From Pseudomonadota bacterium (GTDB taxonomy: Bacteria; Pseudomonadota; Gammaproteobacteria; Steroidobacterales; Woeseiaceae): a stretch of 9,352 nt of DNA. A program made the translations under genes and the position numbers. The notes under the pieces are model-generated. The model had not been told where the DNA came from, ran no database searches, and saw only the letters and a program-made list of their open reading frames with translations. Shown here one piece after another: positions 1 to 7,699 of this stretch; the first letter of the stretch is position 1, and each line of letters starts with the position of its first letter. The stretch lies in assembly GCA_022565135.1 (NCBI GenBank), contig JADFKA010000050.1, positions 1-9,352 of the forward strand, in the 5' to 3' direction.

Positions 1-757
1 TGCCGATGCGCATCCTGTCTGTGCCCATATCAAGTGTGCTCCGCAATACTTCTATCGCGCGTTCGTTGCGGGCACCAATGACAGCCGAATCCGAATCGTC
101 GCCAAGGATCTTGCGCATCTGTTTTAGATCAGTCATTTCGTACGCTATCAGGATTTTGATGGCGTAATCATCGTCTGCGGACAGCACGGCCGACAACATC
201 TGCCAGTCACGAAGGCCGAGTGGATCTTTGGCGTATTCGTCCATCGACGCGTAGAAAACACGCCAGAAATATACGTATAACGATTCGTCGCGCTCGTCCA
301 TGCTTAGCGACAACTCTGTCGGACTGAGATCGGCATGCACGAAATTGGGTTTTTCGTAGTCGATTTCATCGAGCTGAAACGTCAAGTCCAACATGCTTTT
401 CAATATAAGCTGAGCGTTGGAAACGAAGCCCTCGCGTTCTTCGGCGGTTCGGTCGACGACCGTATCTTTCGGGGCGATCAGTTCGTAAAGTAACGCATCG
501 TAGCTTTCGAACCGGTCATTTAGCTCCGCGTAATAAGCCTTGTCGCCGACGTGTATCGCGCTTATCAGATCGACACTGATGTTCCTGCTGTCGTCCCGGG
601 AAACGTAGGTGACGATGGCGAGTTGTAATGCGGTTGGCTTTTCTTGCTCATCGACTGCGACGCGGGCGAATGCTGTTGGTGAGTCTGCTGCCAGTCCGGT
701 TGGCGCAAGGGCGAGCACGATCGCGGCAAGCAGAAATTTTTGACAAAATCTGTACAT
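1..757 (-). CDS. Secreted TraB/GumN-like protein, 3'-truncated by window edge
   Basis: The first 252 residues are present and the reading frame stays open to base 1, so the C-terminus lies outside. Residues 1-24 form a signal peptide: a basic start, a hydrophobic stretch (LLAAIVLALAPTG) and an LAA cleavage site, so the protein is probably periplasmic or secreted. Residues 66-94 contain SAIHVGDKAYYAELN followed by YDALLYEL; this resembles the first conserved block of the TraB/PrgY/GumN family (a GxxH-type motif, here with H69, then a conserved acidic residue, E92). GARNERAIEVL at 228-238 resembles the family's RN motif. The second GxxH motif would lie beyond the window. Relatives (TIKI, PrgY) are metalloproteases or pheromone-shutdown proteins, but a substrate cannot be inferred. 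The ATG lies 11 nt after the ppc stop with no clear Shine-Dalgarno, suggesting cotranscription and perhaps translational coupling. Confidence 0.7.
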   Translation of the reverse strand, partial: MYRFCQKFLLAAIVLALAPTGLAADSPTAFARVAVDEQEKPTALQLAIVTYVSRDDSRNISVDLISAIHVGDKAYYAELNDRFESYDALLYELIAPKDTVVDRTAEEREGFVSNAQLILKSMLDLTFQLDEIDYEKPNFVHADLSPTELSLSMDERDESLYVYFWRVFYASMDEYAKDPLGLRDWQMLSAVLSADDDYAIKILIAYEMTDLKQMRKILGDDSDSAVIGARNERAIEVLRSTLDMGTDRMRIG

Positions 758-768
758 ATGGAAAGCAA

Positions 769-3510
769 TTAGCCCGTGTTCTGTAAGCCCTGCGCGATGC
801 CATTAACACTCGCGAGCAACGCATCGAAGACGTCCCCGTCCTGACAATCCGTTTCCCGCCAGCGGGCGAGCAGGTCAATCTGCATCAAGCTCATCGGGTC
901 GACATAGGGATTGCGCAGCATGATCGCGCGCTGCAAGGTGCGGTCGCCTTCAAGCAAGGCATCATGCTCTGAATAATCAAGAATCAGTTCACGTGTCAGC
1001 TCATACTCCTTCTCGATGATAGGGAAGAATTTGTCGTGTAATTCCCCCGCCAATTCAGAGTAGAGGCGCGCTATGCCGAGATCGGCTTTGGCCAGTACCA
1101 TCTCGACATCGGCCGTCAGGGCGCGCATGAAGTACCACTCCAGGAACATTGCCTGAAACGGCTTTGCGTCGAACTGCTCCGCGCCTTTGGCGAGCCCTGT
1201 GCCCAGGCCGTACCAGCCAGGCAACATGCATCTCGCCTGCGTCCACGAGAATACCCAGGGGATTGCACGCAAATCCTCGATGCCCGATTGTGAGCGTCGT
1301 GACGATGGTCGCGAACCGATGCGCATGCGCTCGATCAAATCGATAGGCGTGGCCTTGCGAAAGTAGTCGTAAAAGCCCGGTGTGTCGTAAACGAGTTTAC
1401 GGTAGGTGCTCCGGCTCTCAACAGCGATGACGTCCATCATTTTGTGCCAGTCTGGCATGTCATTGCCATGATGCCTGGGCATCGCCGTCGCCAGCGCCAC
1501 CGAGCCCGTGACCTGTTCCAGCGTACGCAAGGCTATGCCTCGCAAGCCGTACTTCTCGTTGATGATTTCACCTTGTTCTGTGACACGCAGCCGGCCGTTG
1601 ACAGTTCCCGGTGGTGCACCGAGTACGGCAACGTGTGTCTTGCTGCCACCGCGGCTGATCGTGCCGCCGCGGCCGTGGAACAAAGTCAGCTCGACATCTT
1701 CGGTCGTAACGGCTTCGACGAGTGCTTCCTGCGCGATCTGCAATGCCCAACGCGCCGACGCAAGGCCGCCGTCCTTATTACTGTCCGAGTAACCGATCAT
1801 GACCATCTGGCGATTGTCTCGCCGGGAAAGATGTTCGCGATATATGTCGGTTGACAGGAGCGACTGAAGAATATGCGGGCCCCGGTGGAGATCATCAACA
1901 GTTTCCAGCAATGGCGCAATGTCAAGCGGTGCGTCACCGCGACGGTCATGCAATTCACCCCACTGCGCCAGCAACAAGACCGATAAAATGTCGTCGGCAC
2001 CTTGCGTCATACTGACGATAAACGGGCCGATGGCCCTGGGCCCGTACTTGCGCCGACAGGATGCGATCGCTTGAAATACGCTGAGGGTTTTGCGTGCCTG
2101 AGTACTGATATTTGCCGGTAATCCTTCGCGGCTACTGATTGCCTCGATGATCCGCCCGGTGCGGTCCTCGGCGGATCGATCGAGCCAGTCATCGTCGCCC
2201 AGGCATTCTCCGATGACGCGGCGGTGAACCTCAGCATCTTGGCGTACATCCAGCGTGACGAGGTGAAAGCCGAAAGTATCAATACGTCGAATCAGGCGCT
2301 TGACTGCGAACATGCCGGCATGATCGCCGCGGTTGTTTTTAAGGCTGTCAGCAATGAGCTGGATGTCACTGTGAAACTGGTCGGCTTTTTCATAGGGGAA
2401 AATATCATCGTCATAGGTTGACTGCAGGCGTTGTTGTATGAGCCGCAAAAAAACGCGATAGGGCATGTCGCGATGGCGTGCAGGAACCTCGTGATAAGCT
2501 GTATGGAACACATGACGATACTCATCGGTCTTCGCGGCGATGGAGTCATCGATACCAATACGATCGGCCGACTGGCTGAGCTTTGAAGAAAGTGATGCGC
2601 ATTCTTTGTAATAAAGATCAAGAATCAAAGATCGTTGCCGCGCAAGCGTGGCGCGTATCGTTTTCGCGTTGACATTGGGGTTGCCGTCCATGTCGCCACC
2701 GACCCAGGAAGCGAAATGCACCAGGATCGGCACCTTGAATTGCGCGGCCTCTTCACCGTAAATACGCACGATCGCGTTCTCGATGTCTTCGTAAAACGGC
2801 GGCATCGCTCGATACAATACGTCGGTGAGGAAGAATAGTACGTGCTCCAGTTCGTCGGCGACCGTCATTTGCTCCGAAGGGTGTTCGTCAGTCTGCCAGC
2901 CAGTCGTAATCAGCAAGCGGATATTTTCCAACGCGACATGAGTTTCCTGAGCGGTCATCGTCGGATTCAACAGATCGATGAGGTGGCGAACGATGTTCTG
3001 CTCTTTTCGCAGCATCGTACGCCGTGTCGGCTCGGTTGGATGGGCTGTGAAGACGGGTTCAATGTGCATCGAGTTCATCAGTTTCTGAAGATCATCGACG
3101 CCCATGCCCGATGCCTTAAGCTTGACAAGCGTGTCCTCAAAACCACCCGGCTGATAGTCGCCCGTTTCTCGCAGGTACTCGCGACGGCGCCGAATACGAT
3201 GAACTTTTTCGGCCGTGTTAACCATTTGGAAATAGGTCGAAAAACTGCGAATGACCTGCAGTGCAAAATTCGGAGCGAGGCTTTCGACAAGCGTGGCGAG
3301 CTCTTCGCCTGGTTTTTCGTTATCTTCGCGGCGCCTGATCGCTCGCAGTCGGGCATCTTCGACAAAATCAAACAGCTCTTCACCGCCCTGATCTTTAATC
3401 AGGGCGCCAACCATTGCGCCCAGCCTGTGCACATCACCACGCAAGGCCTGGTCCTTGTCCTCGAACATGATGTCCTGGCGGCGCAAGGCCTTGTGTACCT
3501 TGGTACTCAT
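769..3510 (-). CDS. ppc: Phosphoenolpyruvate carboxylase
   Basis: PEPC converts PEP and bicarbonate to oxaloacetate and phosphate, refilling the TCA cycle; it is a cytoplasmic tetramer. The 913-residue product carries the family motifs in order: VFTAHPTEPTRR (catalytic H157), EHPSEQ, GGDMDGNPNV (272-280), GFHLVTLDVRQD, YSDSNKDGG (K579), FHGRGGTISRGG (H612, R614, R620), GSRPSSRR (732-739) and the C-terminal QNTG. The four residues that bind the inhibitor aspartate in E. coli (R587, K773, R832, N881) correspond to R620, K808, R866 and N911, so aspartate inhibition is likely. The start is uncertain: the first ATG (3510) has no clear ribosome site, whereas an ATG at residue 15 (3468) has AGGA just upstream and gives an E. 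coli-like N-terminus (MFEDKDQALR against MNEQYSALR). It sits between yajQ and a TraB-like gene on the same strand. The enzyme looks intact. Confidence 0.98.
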   Translation of the reverse strand: MSTKVHKALRRQDIMFEDKDQALRGDVHRLGAMVGALIKDQGGEELFDFVEDARLRAIRRREDNEKPGEELATLVESLAPNFALQVIRSFSTYFQMVNTAEKVHRIRRRREYLRETGDYQPGGFEDTLVKLKASGMGVDDLQKLMNSMHIEPVFTAHPTEPTRRTMLRKEQNIVRHLIDLLNPTMTAQETHVALENIRLLITTGWQTDEHPSEQMTVADELEHVLFFLTDVLYRAMPPFYEDIENAIVRIYGEEAAQFKVPILVHFASWVGGDMDGNPNVNAKTIRATLARQRSLILDLYYKECASLSSKLSQSADRIGIDDSIAAKTDEYRHVFHTAYHEVPARHRDMPYRVFLRLIQQRLQSTYDDDIFPYEKADQFHSDIQLIADSLKNNRGDHAGMFAVKRLIRRIDTFGFHLVTLDVRQDAEVHRRVIGECLGDDDWLDRSAEDRTGRIIEAISSREGLPANISTQARKTLSVFQAIASCRRKYGPRAIGPFIVSMTQGADDILSVLLLAQWGELHDRRGDAPLDIAPLLETVDDLHRGPHILQSLLSTDIYREHLSRRDNRQMVMIGYSDSNKDGGLASARWALQIAQEALVEAVTTEDVELTLFHGRGGTISRGGSKTHVAVLGAPPGTVNGRLRVTEQGEIINEKYGLRGIALRTLEQVTGSVALATAMPRHHGNDMPDWHKMMDVIAVESRSTYRKLVYDTPGFYDYFRKATPIDLIERMRIGSRPSSRRSQSGIEDLRAIPWVFSWTQARCMLPGWYGLGTGLAKGAEQFDAKPFQAMFLEWYFMRALTADVEMVLAKADLGIARLYSELAGELHDKFFPIIEKEYELTRELILDYSEHDALLEGDRTLQRAIMLRNPYVDPMSLMQIDLLARWRETDCQDGDVFDALLASVNGIAQGLQNTG

Positions 3511-3535
3511 CGATACAGGTCGTCGACTTTCAACG

Positions 3536-4018
3536 CTAGTCGCGGAAATTCTCGTACTGCAGCGGCAGATTCACATCGGCATCTTTGAGCAACGCGATCA
3601 CAGCCTGCAGATCATCGCGCTTCTTGCCACTGACACGCAGCTTGTCACCCTGAATGGCTGTCTGCACTTTCAATTTGCTGGTCTTGATTTTTTTAACGAG
3701 TTTTCTGGCCAGGTCGGACTCGATGCCCTTGCGCATCAGCACGCTCTGCCGCGCTTCGCTGGCATTGAATTGCGCTTCCTGTTCCTCCAGGCAGCCGATA
3801 TCGATGCCCCGTTTGGAAAGTTTCTGCCGCAGGATGTCGAGCATCTGCTTGAGTTGAAAATCAGATTGCGTTGTCAATGTGATCATCTGCTGATCAAGCT
3901 CGAATTTCGATCCGGTGCCCTTGAAGTCGAATCGTATATTGACCTCGCGATTCGCCTGATCAACTCCATTACTCGCTTCGTGAGCGTTGAAGTCACTTAC
4001 CACGTCAAAAGAAGGCAT
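3536..4018 (-). CDS. yajQ: YajQ/DUF520 family nucleotide-binding protein
   Basis: This 160-residue protein matches YajQ along its whole length: MPSFDVVSDFN at the start, ANREVNIRFDFKGT at 23-36, DFQLKQMLDILRQKLSKRGI in the middle, SKLKVQTAIQGDKLRVSGKK and DDLQAVIALLKDAD near the end, finishing in LPLQYENFRD. The family has two small RNP-like alpha/beta domains and about 160-165 residues. The Xanthomonas homologue binds cyclic di-GMP and acts with a transcription regulator in virulence; whether that applies here is inference. An upstream in-frame extension to 4090 exists but the homologous N-terminus begins at MPSFD, so 4018 was chosen. Only a weak GAGA precedes it. It is the first gene of the probable minus-strand unit with ppc (25-nt gap) and diverges from the RNR-like gene. 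Confidence 0.96.
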   Translation of the reverse strand: MPSFDVVSDFNAHEASNGVDQANREVNIRFDFKGTGSKFELDQQMITLTTQSDFQLKQMLDILRQKLSKRGIDIGCLEEQEAQFNASEARQSVLMRKGIESDLARKLVKKIKTSKLKVQTAIQGDKLRVSGKKRDDLQAVIALLKDADVNLPLQYENFRD

Positions 4019-4183
4019 ATGCAGAGTCTCACTGGGCCGGTGTGGTGCAAGTGTAATGCAGTCGGTGCCGTAAAAACACAATCTCCCCAAGCTGCCCAGA
4101 TAGGGTCACGGCACGATACGGGCCCAGCGCTGACAATGCCACCGAGAATGTCAGGACTGCATGCCCAATACTCACGGCGTCCA
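4019..4183. promoter_or_regulatory. Divergent intergenic region between yajQ and the RNR-like gene
   Basis: The two genes point away from each other, so promoters for both must lie here or within their 5' ends. No strong sigma-70 pair is visible. The best minus-strand candidate is a TACACT -10 at 4055-4050, with only a poor -35 (TTGTGT at 4081-4076, spacer 20). For the plus strand I see no convincing pair. The assignment rests on gene layout rather than on motifs. Confidence 0.35.
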
Positions 4184-4194
4184 GGGAAGGAAGG
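4184..4194 (+). promoter_or_regulatory. Ribosome binding site deciding the start at 4197
   Basis: GGGAAGGAAGG ends two bases before ATG 4197; its GGAAGGA core (4185-4191) is about five bases from that start codon. The alternative in-frame ATG at 4161 has only AGGA at 4153-4156. The stronger site favours 4197, giving 449 rather than 461 residues. Confidence 0.6.
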
Positions 4195-4196
4195 TT

Positions 4197-5546
4197 ATGC
4201 CGAAAATCTCTACAACAGCGCGCCAGCGGTGTGTGACTGATGGCGATGACTATGTGTCGAGCCGCACCGATGCGAGTAACGTCGCGCAAATCTGTCTCGA
4301 GTTGCAGGACGCGGGGGTTGAGCCGATGTTGCCGGTCATCGATAAGGGACTGTTGGCCACCGGGGTAACACTGTCGGTCGATGCCGGAACTGTGCTCACA
4401 TTCGCGCCGGCCATGGGGCAGTTTCGCGAACGGGTTTTTGATGTGTTGGCGAGCGGCCTGCCGCTTTCCGTCAGCGCAGCAGGACTTGGACCGGAGCCCT
4501 GGACAGCCGCCCGCTTCGGCCGCCTGTGTGAGATCCTGCATGCGACGGCATCCGTTGCGCAGGTGAACCCCACCAGCATTGAGATCGTCATTGATGCCGA
4601 CACCATCACTCCGGAGCTTGCGTGGCTGAAGCGTCGTGAGTCGCTGGGCAATGGTCCCCTGTATTTCCTTGCCGGTGTCACGCAAATGCGAGCGCACAAT
4701 GACCGCAGCGCGCGCGATCTCCATGATCGCTTTTGGTTACAGCTCTGGCGCTTGCGTGAAAGCGGGTTGGCCCGTGCTGCATACGCACCATTGGTTACGC
4801 CGCAATGTCCGCTGCTTTGCACAGAAACGGCAAGCGCGATTTTGCCATCGATTGGTATACAGGTACCGGAAGGGTCTGCATGGGTCACAATGAAACTCAA
4901 TTTGGCGCGATTTGCCGACAATCGCGATTCATTGCACGAAAATGCGCTGCAAAACGCGTTGCAATGCTGTGTCGATCTGGGCGACGCGCTGCACGATTAC
5001 GTGATCTGGCCGACTGCGCGAATGCGACATGATTCCTGGTTGAACCGTCGTCTTGCGATCGTGCTGACGGGCCTCGGTGATCTCGCCCGGCAGCGTCGTC
5101 TCGACCCGCAGCAGTTCACCTGTTTGCAAAGCCTCGGTGACATTTTGCGCTGGACGCAATCAATTCTGCGATCACGATCACATCAATTGGCGGTGCAAAA
5201 CGAAAACCTGCCGGCGCTCGATCTCTGCGATCCGTCTCATATGTTACCCGGCGGCCGCGCGCGTGATGGTTGGCGAGAGCGTTGGCGTCGCGCTGTTGAT
5301 CTCAATGCGATCAGGCATCGCAACCTGATCGTGTTGTCACCCTGGTCGATGTTTCCCGAGCACGCACCGGCCGATCCGCGTTACTCTGATTTGCTGCCAT
5401 TGCTGGAATTCGCGGATGCCTGTGCGTTTTCGGCTCCACCCCCTCTCGGGCATTGGAACATTAATCAATTCAAAAGCTTACACCAGCGCGCATGGGCGGT
5501 GCTTGAGCAAAAAGAAGCTCAACAACTGGTTGCAGAGCGGATATGA
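4197..5546 (+). CDS. Diverged ribonucleotide reductase large-subunit-like protein
   Basis: I do not recognise a named family. The order of motifs parallels the core of the class II (NrdJ) and class I (NrdA) RNR barrel. SIEIVIDADTITPELAWLKRRE (127-148) resembles the segment ending in the 'FIDAKRD' block of NrdJ. SARDLHDRFW (171-180) resembles RARDLWDRIM. PLLCTET (205-211) falls where NPCGEQ sits, keeping C208 and E210 but not the Asn. KLNLARFADN (233-242) matches the NrdJ 'NLARFV' segment; RRLAIVLTGLGDLA (284-297) matches RRIGLGVTGLADAL; RHRNLIVLSPWSMFP (373-387) aligns with 'RNATLTAIAPTGTIS'. The second redox cysteine is replaced (W229 by this alignment) and the phosphate-binding PTGTIS is lost. 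At 449 residues it is much shorter than a working RNR, with no ATP cone visible. It may be a pseudoenzyme or have another radical or nucleotide role. It probably shares a transcript with the permease 41 nt downstream. Coding status is secure; the homology was judged by eye. Confidence 0.6.
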   Translation: MPKISTTARQRCVTDGDDYVSSRTDASNVAQICLELQDAGVEPMLPVIDKGLLATGVTLSVDAGTVLTFAPAMGQFRERVFDVLASGLPLSVSAAGLGPEPWTAARFGRLCEILHATASVAQVNPTSIEIVIDADTITPELAWLKRRESLGNGPLYFLAGVTQMRAHNDRSARDLHDRFWLQLWRLRESGLARAAYAPLVTPQCPLLCTETASAILPSIGIQVPEGSAWVTMKLNLARFADNRDSLHENALQNALQCCVDLGDALHDYVIWPTARMRHDSWLNRRLAIVLTGLGDLARQRRLDPQQFTCLQSLGDILRWTQSILRSRSHQLAVQNENLPALDLCDPSHMLPGGRARDGWRERWRRAVDLNAIRHRNLIVLSPWSMFPEHAPADPRYSDLLPLLEFADACAFSAPPPLGHWNINQFKSLHQRAWAVLEQKEAQQLVAERI

Positions 5547-5575
5547 ACTAGGATACGGTCTACAGTCCCGATCAC

Positions 5576-5583
5576 GGAGAGGA
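5576..5583 (+). promoter_or_regulatory. Ribosome binding site supporting a TTG start at 5588
   Basis: GGAGAGGA lies four bases before TTG 5588. The nearby ATG at 5583 is in another frame, and the first in-frame ATG falls around residue 80, inside a predicted membrane segment. TTG is therefore the best start for the permease. Confidence 0.65.
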
Positions 5584-5587
5584 TGCA

Positions 5588-7426
5588 TTGCAGTCGATAA
5601 CTCCTGACGTTCATGGTATCGCGGTATTGATCCTCACGGTGGTTGCGCTGTTTCTATTTACCCGCGATCGGATTCCGCTCGAATCCTCAGCACTCGCTAT
5701 TCTTATCGTTCTCGTCGCAGGTTTCGAACTTTTTCCATATGAGAAGGATGGCGTTACCTTGCTGGAGGCCAGTGATTTCTTTGCCGGCTTCGGCAACGAA
5801 GCGCTGATTGCGATCTGCGCGCTGATGATGGTTGGTAAAGCGCTCGAGACCACGGGCGCACTGCAACCCCTCGTGACCGTGGTCGGACGTGCGTGGTCCA
5901 CACGACCAGTACTCGCATTACTGATAACGCTGTGCGCAGGCGCCGTATTGAGCGCATTCATGAACAACACGCCGATCGTTGTGTTGTTGATGCCTATTAT
6001 TGTTGGCGCATCGTTGCGTTCGAAGTTCTCGGTATCCGGAGTCATGCTGCCCATGGGTCTCGCGACGATCATTGGCGGTATGTCCACGGCGATCGGCACT
6101 TCGACGAACTTGCTTGTCGTCGGCATATCGCAAGATCTGGGCATGCATCAGTTCGGCATGTTCGAGTGGGTCTTGCCCGTCGCGATTGTCGGCGGAGTTG
6201 GCCTGTTATTCCTTTGGCTCGTCGCGCCCCGATTGCTACCGGAGCGCACGCCGCCGATGCCCGATACATCACCACGGATCTTCAGTGCTCAGTTGCATGT
6301 CAGGGAAGGTGGATTCGCCGACGGCAAATCGATTTCCGAGGTGCTGGCGAAAGCGCACGGCATGATGCGTATCGAGAAGATACAGCGCAGCGAATCACTG
6401 TTCCTTGCGAAGTTGCCGTCCGTAAAACTACAACCTGGCGATCGCTTGTTCGTCAAGGATACGCCCGACAACCTCAAACATTATGAACAGATACTCGGGG
6501 CGACGCTGTTCAATATTTCCGACATAGAGCATCCTGTCGACGAAGAGACACCGTTGCGCGCAGAGGGACAGCAGCTGGCTGAAGTTGTCATTACGCGCGG
6601 ATCACCTTTGCACTTGCGCAGTCTCGCGGCGGCACGATTTAGTAGTAGCTACGGACTGATGCCGCTGGCTTTGCATCGCGCAAGAGCGCCGAGCTCGCAA
6701 GTCACGGGCGACCTCAACATGATTCGGTTACGAGCTGGTGACGTGCTGCTTGTGCAGGGTTCCGGTGAGGCAATCCGCAACCTCAAAGACAGCGGCAACA
6801 TGCTGGTACTCGATGGCACGACCGATCTGCCGCACACTCACAATGCCAAACGTGCACTCGCAATCATGGGCTTTGTGGTCCTTGCGGCCGCACTCGGCAT
6901 CGTGCCTATCGCCGTCAGCGCGGTGGTTGGACTGGGACTGATGATCGCAACGGGCTGCCTGGGCTGGCGTGACGCGGCGGCCTCATTGTCGTTACCCATC
7001 ATCATGATCATCGTTACCGCGCTCGCCCTTGGTAAAGCGCTCGTCGGTACAGGCATGGCGGATTTCCTCGCCATCAGTTTTGTCAACGCTGCATCGGGAC
7101 TGCCGACGCCAATGATCCTCAGTGCATTCCTGTTGCTCATGACGTTGATGACAAATGTGGTGTCGAATAATGCGGCTGCGGCAATTGGTACGCCGATTGC
7201 CGTCAGTATCGCGCAGCAACTTGGCGTCAGTCCGGAGCCATTCGTTCTGGCGGTACTCTTCGGCGCGAACATGAGTTTCGCAACGCCTTACGGTTACCAG
7301 ACCAACCTGTTGATTCTGAGCGCTGGCGGTTACAAGTTTTCCGACTTCCTGCGGGTCGGCATACCACTGACGATCATAATGTGGGTGGGTTTCTCGCTGA
7401 TCCTACCCGTGCTTTACGATCTTTAG
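5588..7426 (+). CDS. SLC13/DASS-family permease with two RCK_C domains
   Basis: This 612-residue inner-membrane protein has the architecture of prokaryotic SLC13-like carriers with a cytoplasmic TrkA-C insert. Hydrophobic segments fill about 8-215 (for example GIAVLILTVVALFLF at 10-24 and VLPVAIVGGVGLLFLWLVAP at 195-214) and again about 423-610. The halves carry paired substrate/sodium-site signatures: MNNTP (125-129) and GTSTNLLV (170-177) in the first, VSNNAAAAIGTP (525-536) and TPYGYQTNLL (566-575) in the second. Between them lie two RCK_C-type domains, about 230-305 (LQPGDRLFVK) and 327-400 (LRAGDVLLVQ), which may bind a regulatory ligand. The substrate cannot be read from sequence: dicarboxylates, sulfate and other anions are all known in this group. 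The start codon is TTG. It follows the RNR-like gene after 41 nt, with no terminator between. Confidence 0.9.
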   Translation: MQSITPDVHGIAVLILTVVALFLFTRDRIPLESSALAILIVLVAGFELFPYEKDGVTLLEASDFFAGFGNEALIAICALMMVGKALETTGALQPLVTVVGRAWSTRPVLALLITLCAGAVLSAFMNNTPIVVLLMPIIVGASLRSKFSVSGVMLPMGLATIIGGMSTAIGTSTNLLVVGISQDLGMHQFGMFEWVLPVAIVGGVGLLFLWLVAPRLLPERTPPMPDTSPRIFSAQLHVREGGFADGKSISEVLAKAHGMMRIEKIQRSESLFLAKLPSVKLQPGDRLFVKDTPDNLKHYEQILGATLFNISDIEHPVDEETPLRAEGQQLAEVVITRGSPLHLRSLAAARFSSSYGLMPLALHRARAPSSQVTGDLNMIRLRAGDVLLVQGSGEAIRNLKDSGNMLVLDGTTDLPHTHNAKRALAIMGFVVLAAALGIVPIAVSAVVGLGLMIATGCLGWRDAAASLSLPIIMIIVTALALGKALVGTGMADFLAISFVNAASGLPTPMILSAFLLLMTLMTNVVSNNAAAAIGTPIAVSIAQQLGVSPEPFVLAVLFGANMSFATPYGYQTNLLILSAGGYKFSDFLRVGIPLTIIMWVGFSLILPVLYDL

Positions 7427-7482
7427 GGGCCCGCTCGTTGCAGCCCGCCATGGCTATCGCATGGCCGGCAGTCCAAGCACTC

Positions 7483-7619
7483 GGGCACGATCCCGGGTAT
7501 TTGCTCGCGGTTAACCTCGCTCGGCGTCCTGCCTCGCTCGCATCGGCCTGCGCTTGCTTGGGCGTCCTGCGTCGCAGCGTTGCGGACGACGCGCGAGCAA
7601 ACACACCGATACCGTGCCC
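7483..7619. repeat. 137-bp imperfect inverted repeat with internal direct repeats
   Basis: The left arm (7483-7509) begins GGGCACG and ends TTTGCTCGCG; the right arm (7592-7619) begins CGCGAGCAAA and ends CGTGCCC. The inner 10 bp (7500-7509 with 7592-7601) and the outer 7 bp (7483-7489 with 7613-7619) pair perfectly, with mismatches between. The 82-bp interior has GGCGTCCTGC twice (7523-7532, 7561-7570), CTCGCTCG twice (7516-7523, 7533-7540) and a small hairpin-forming segment (GCGTC with GACGC). It could be a palindromic intergenic repeat, a MITE-like element or a structured RNA. I see no target-site duplication and no transposase. Confidence 0.55.
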
Positions 7620-7699
7620 CTTTCGAGCCGTCCGAGGAACATCCGTGTTGGGGCCGCCGTTCGGATATCGGAGTGATCGCCCACATGTCTCGATTCCGC

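Noticed and set aside
2842..3588. 248-codon plus-strand open frame
   Set aside because: It lies opposite ppc, whose motifs are unambiguous, and shows no recognisable domain.
4161..4196. Upstream ATG at 4161 as the start of the RNR-like gene
   Set aside because: The site before 4197 (GGGAAGGAAGG) is stronger, and the extra 12 residues show no resemblance to anything. It remains possible because AGGA lies before 4161.
3455..4240. 261-codon plus-strand open frame
   Set aside because: It is antisense to yajQ and the 5' end of ppc, both clear family members, and has no independent support.
4029..4724. 231-codon minus-strand open frame opposite the RNR-like gene and the divergent intergenic region
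   Set aside because: It has no family resemblance, an irregular composition, and overlaps the plus-strand gene that has a good ribosome site and RNR-like motifs. It also runs across the region expected to hold the yajQ promoter.
5503..5522. Hairpin TTGAGC/GCTCAA near the end of the RNR-like gene as a terminator
   Set aside because: The stem is only 6 bp, lies inside the coding sequence and has no T-tract, so it probably does not separate the gene from the permease.
7447..7465. Inverted repeat GCCATG/CATGGC as the permease terminator
   Set aside because: The stem is short and followed by GC-rich sequence without T residues.
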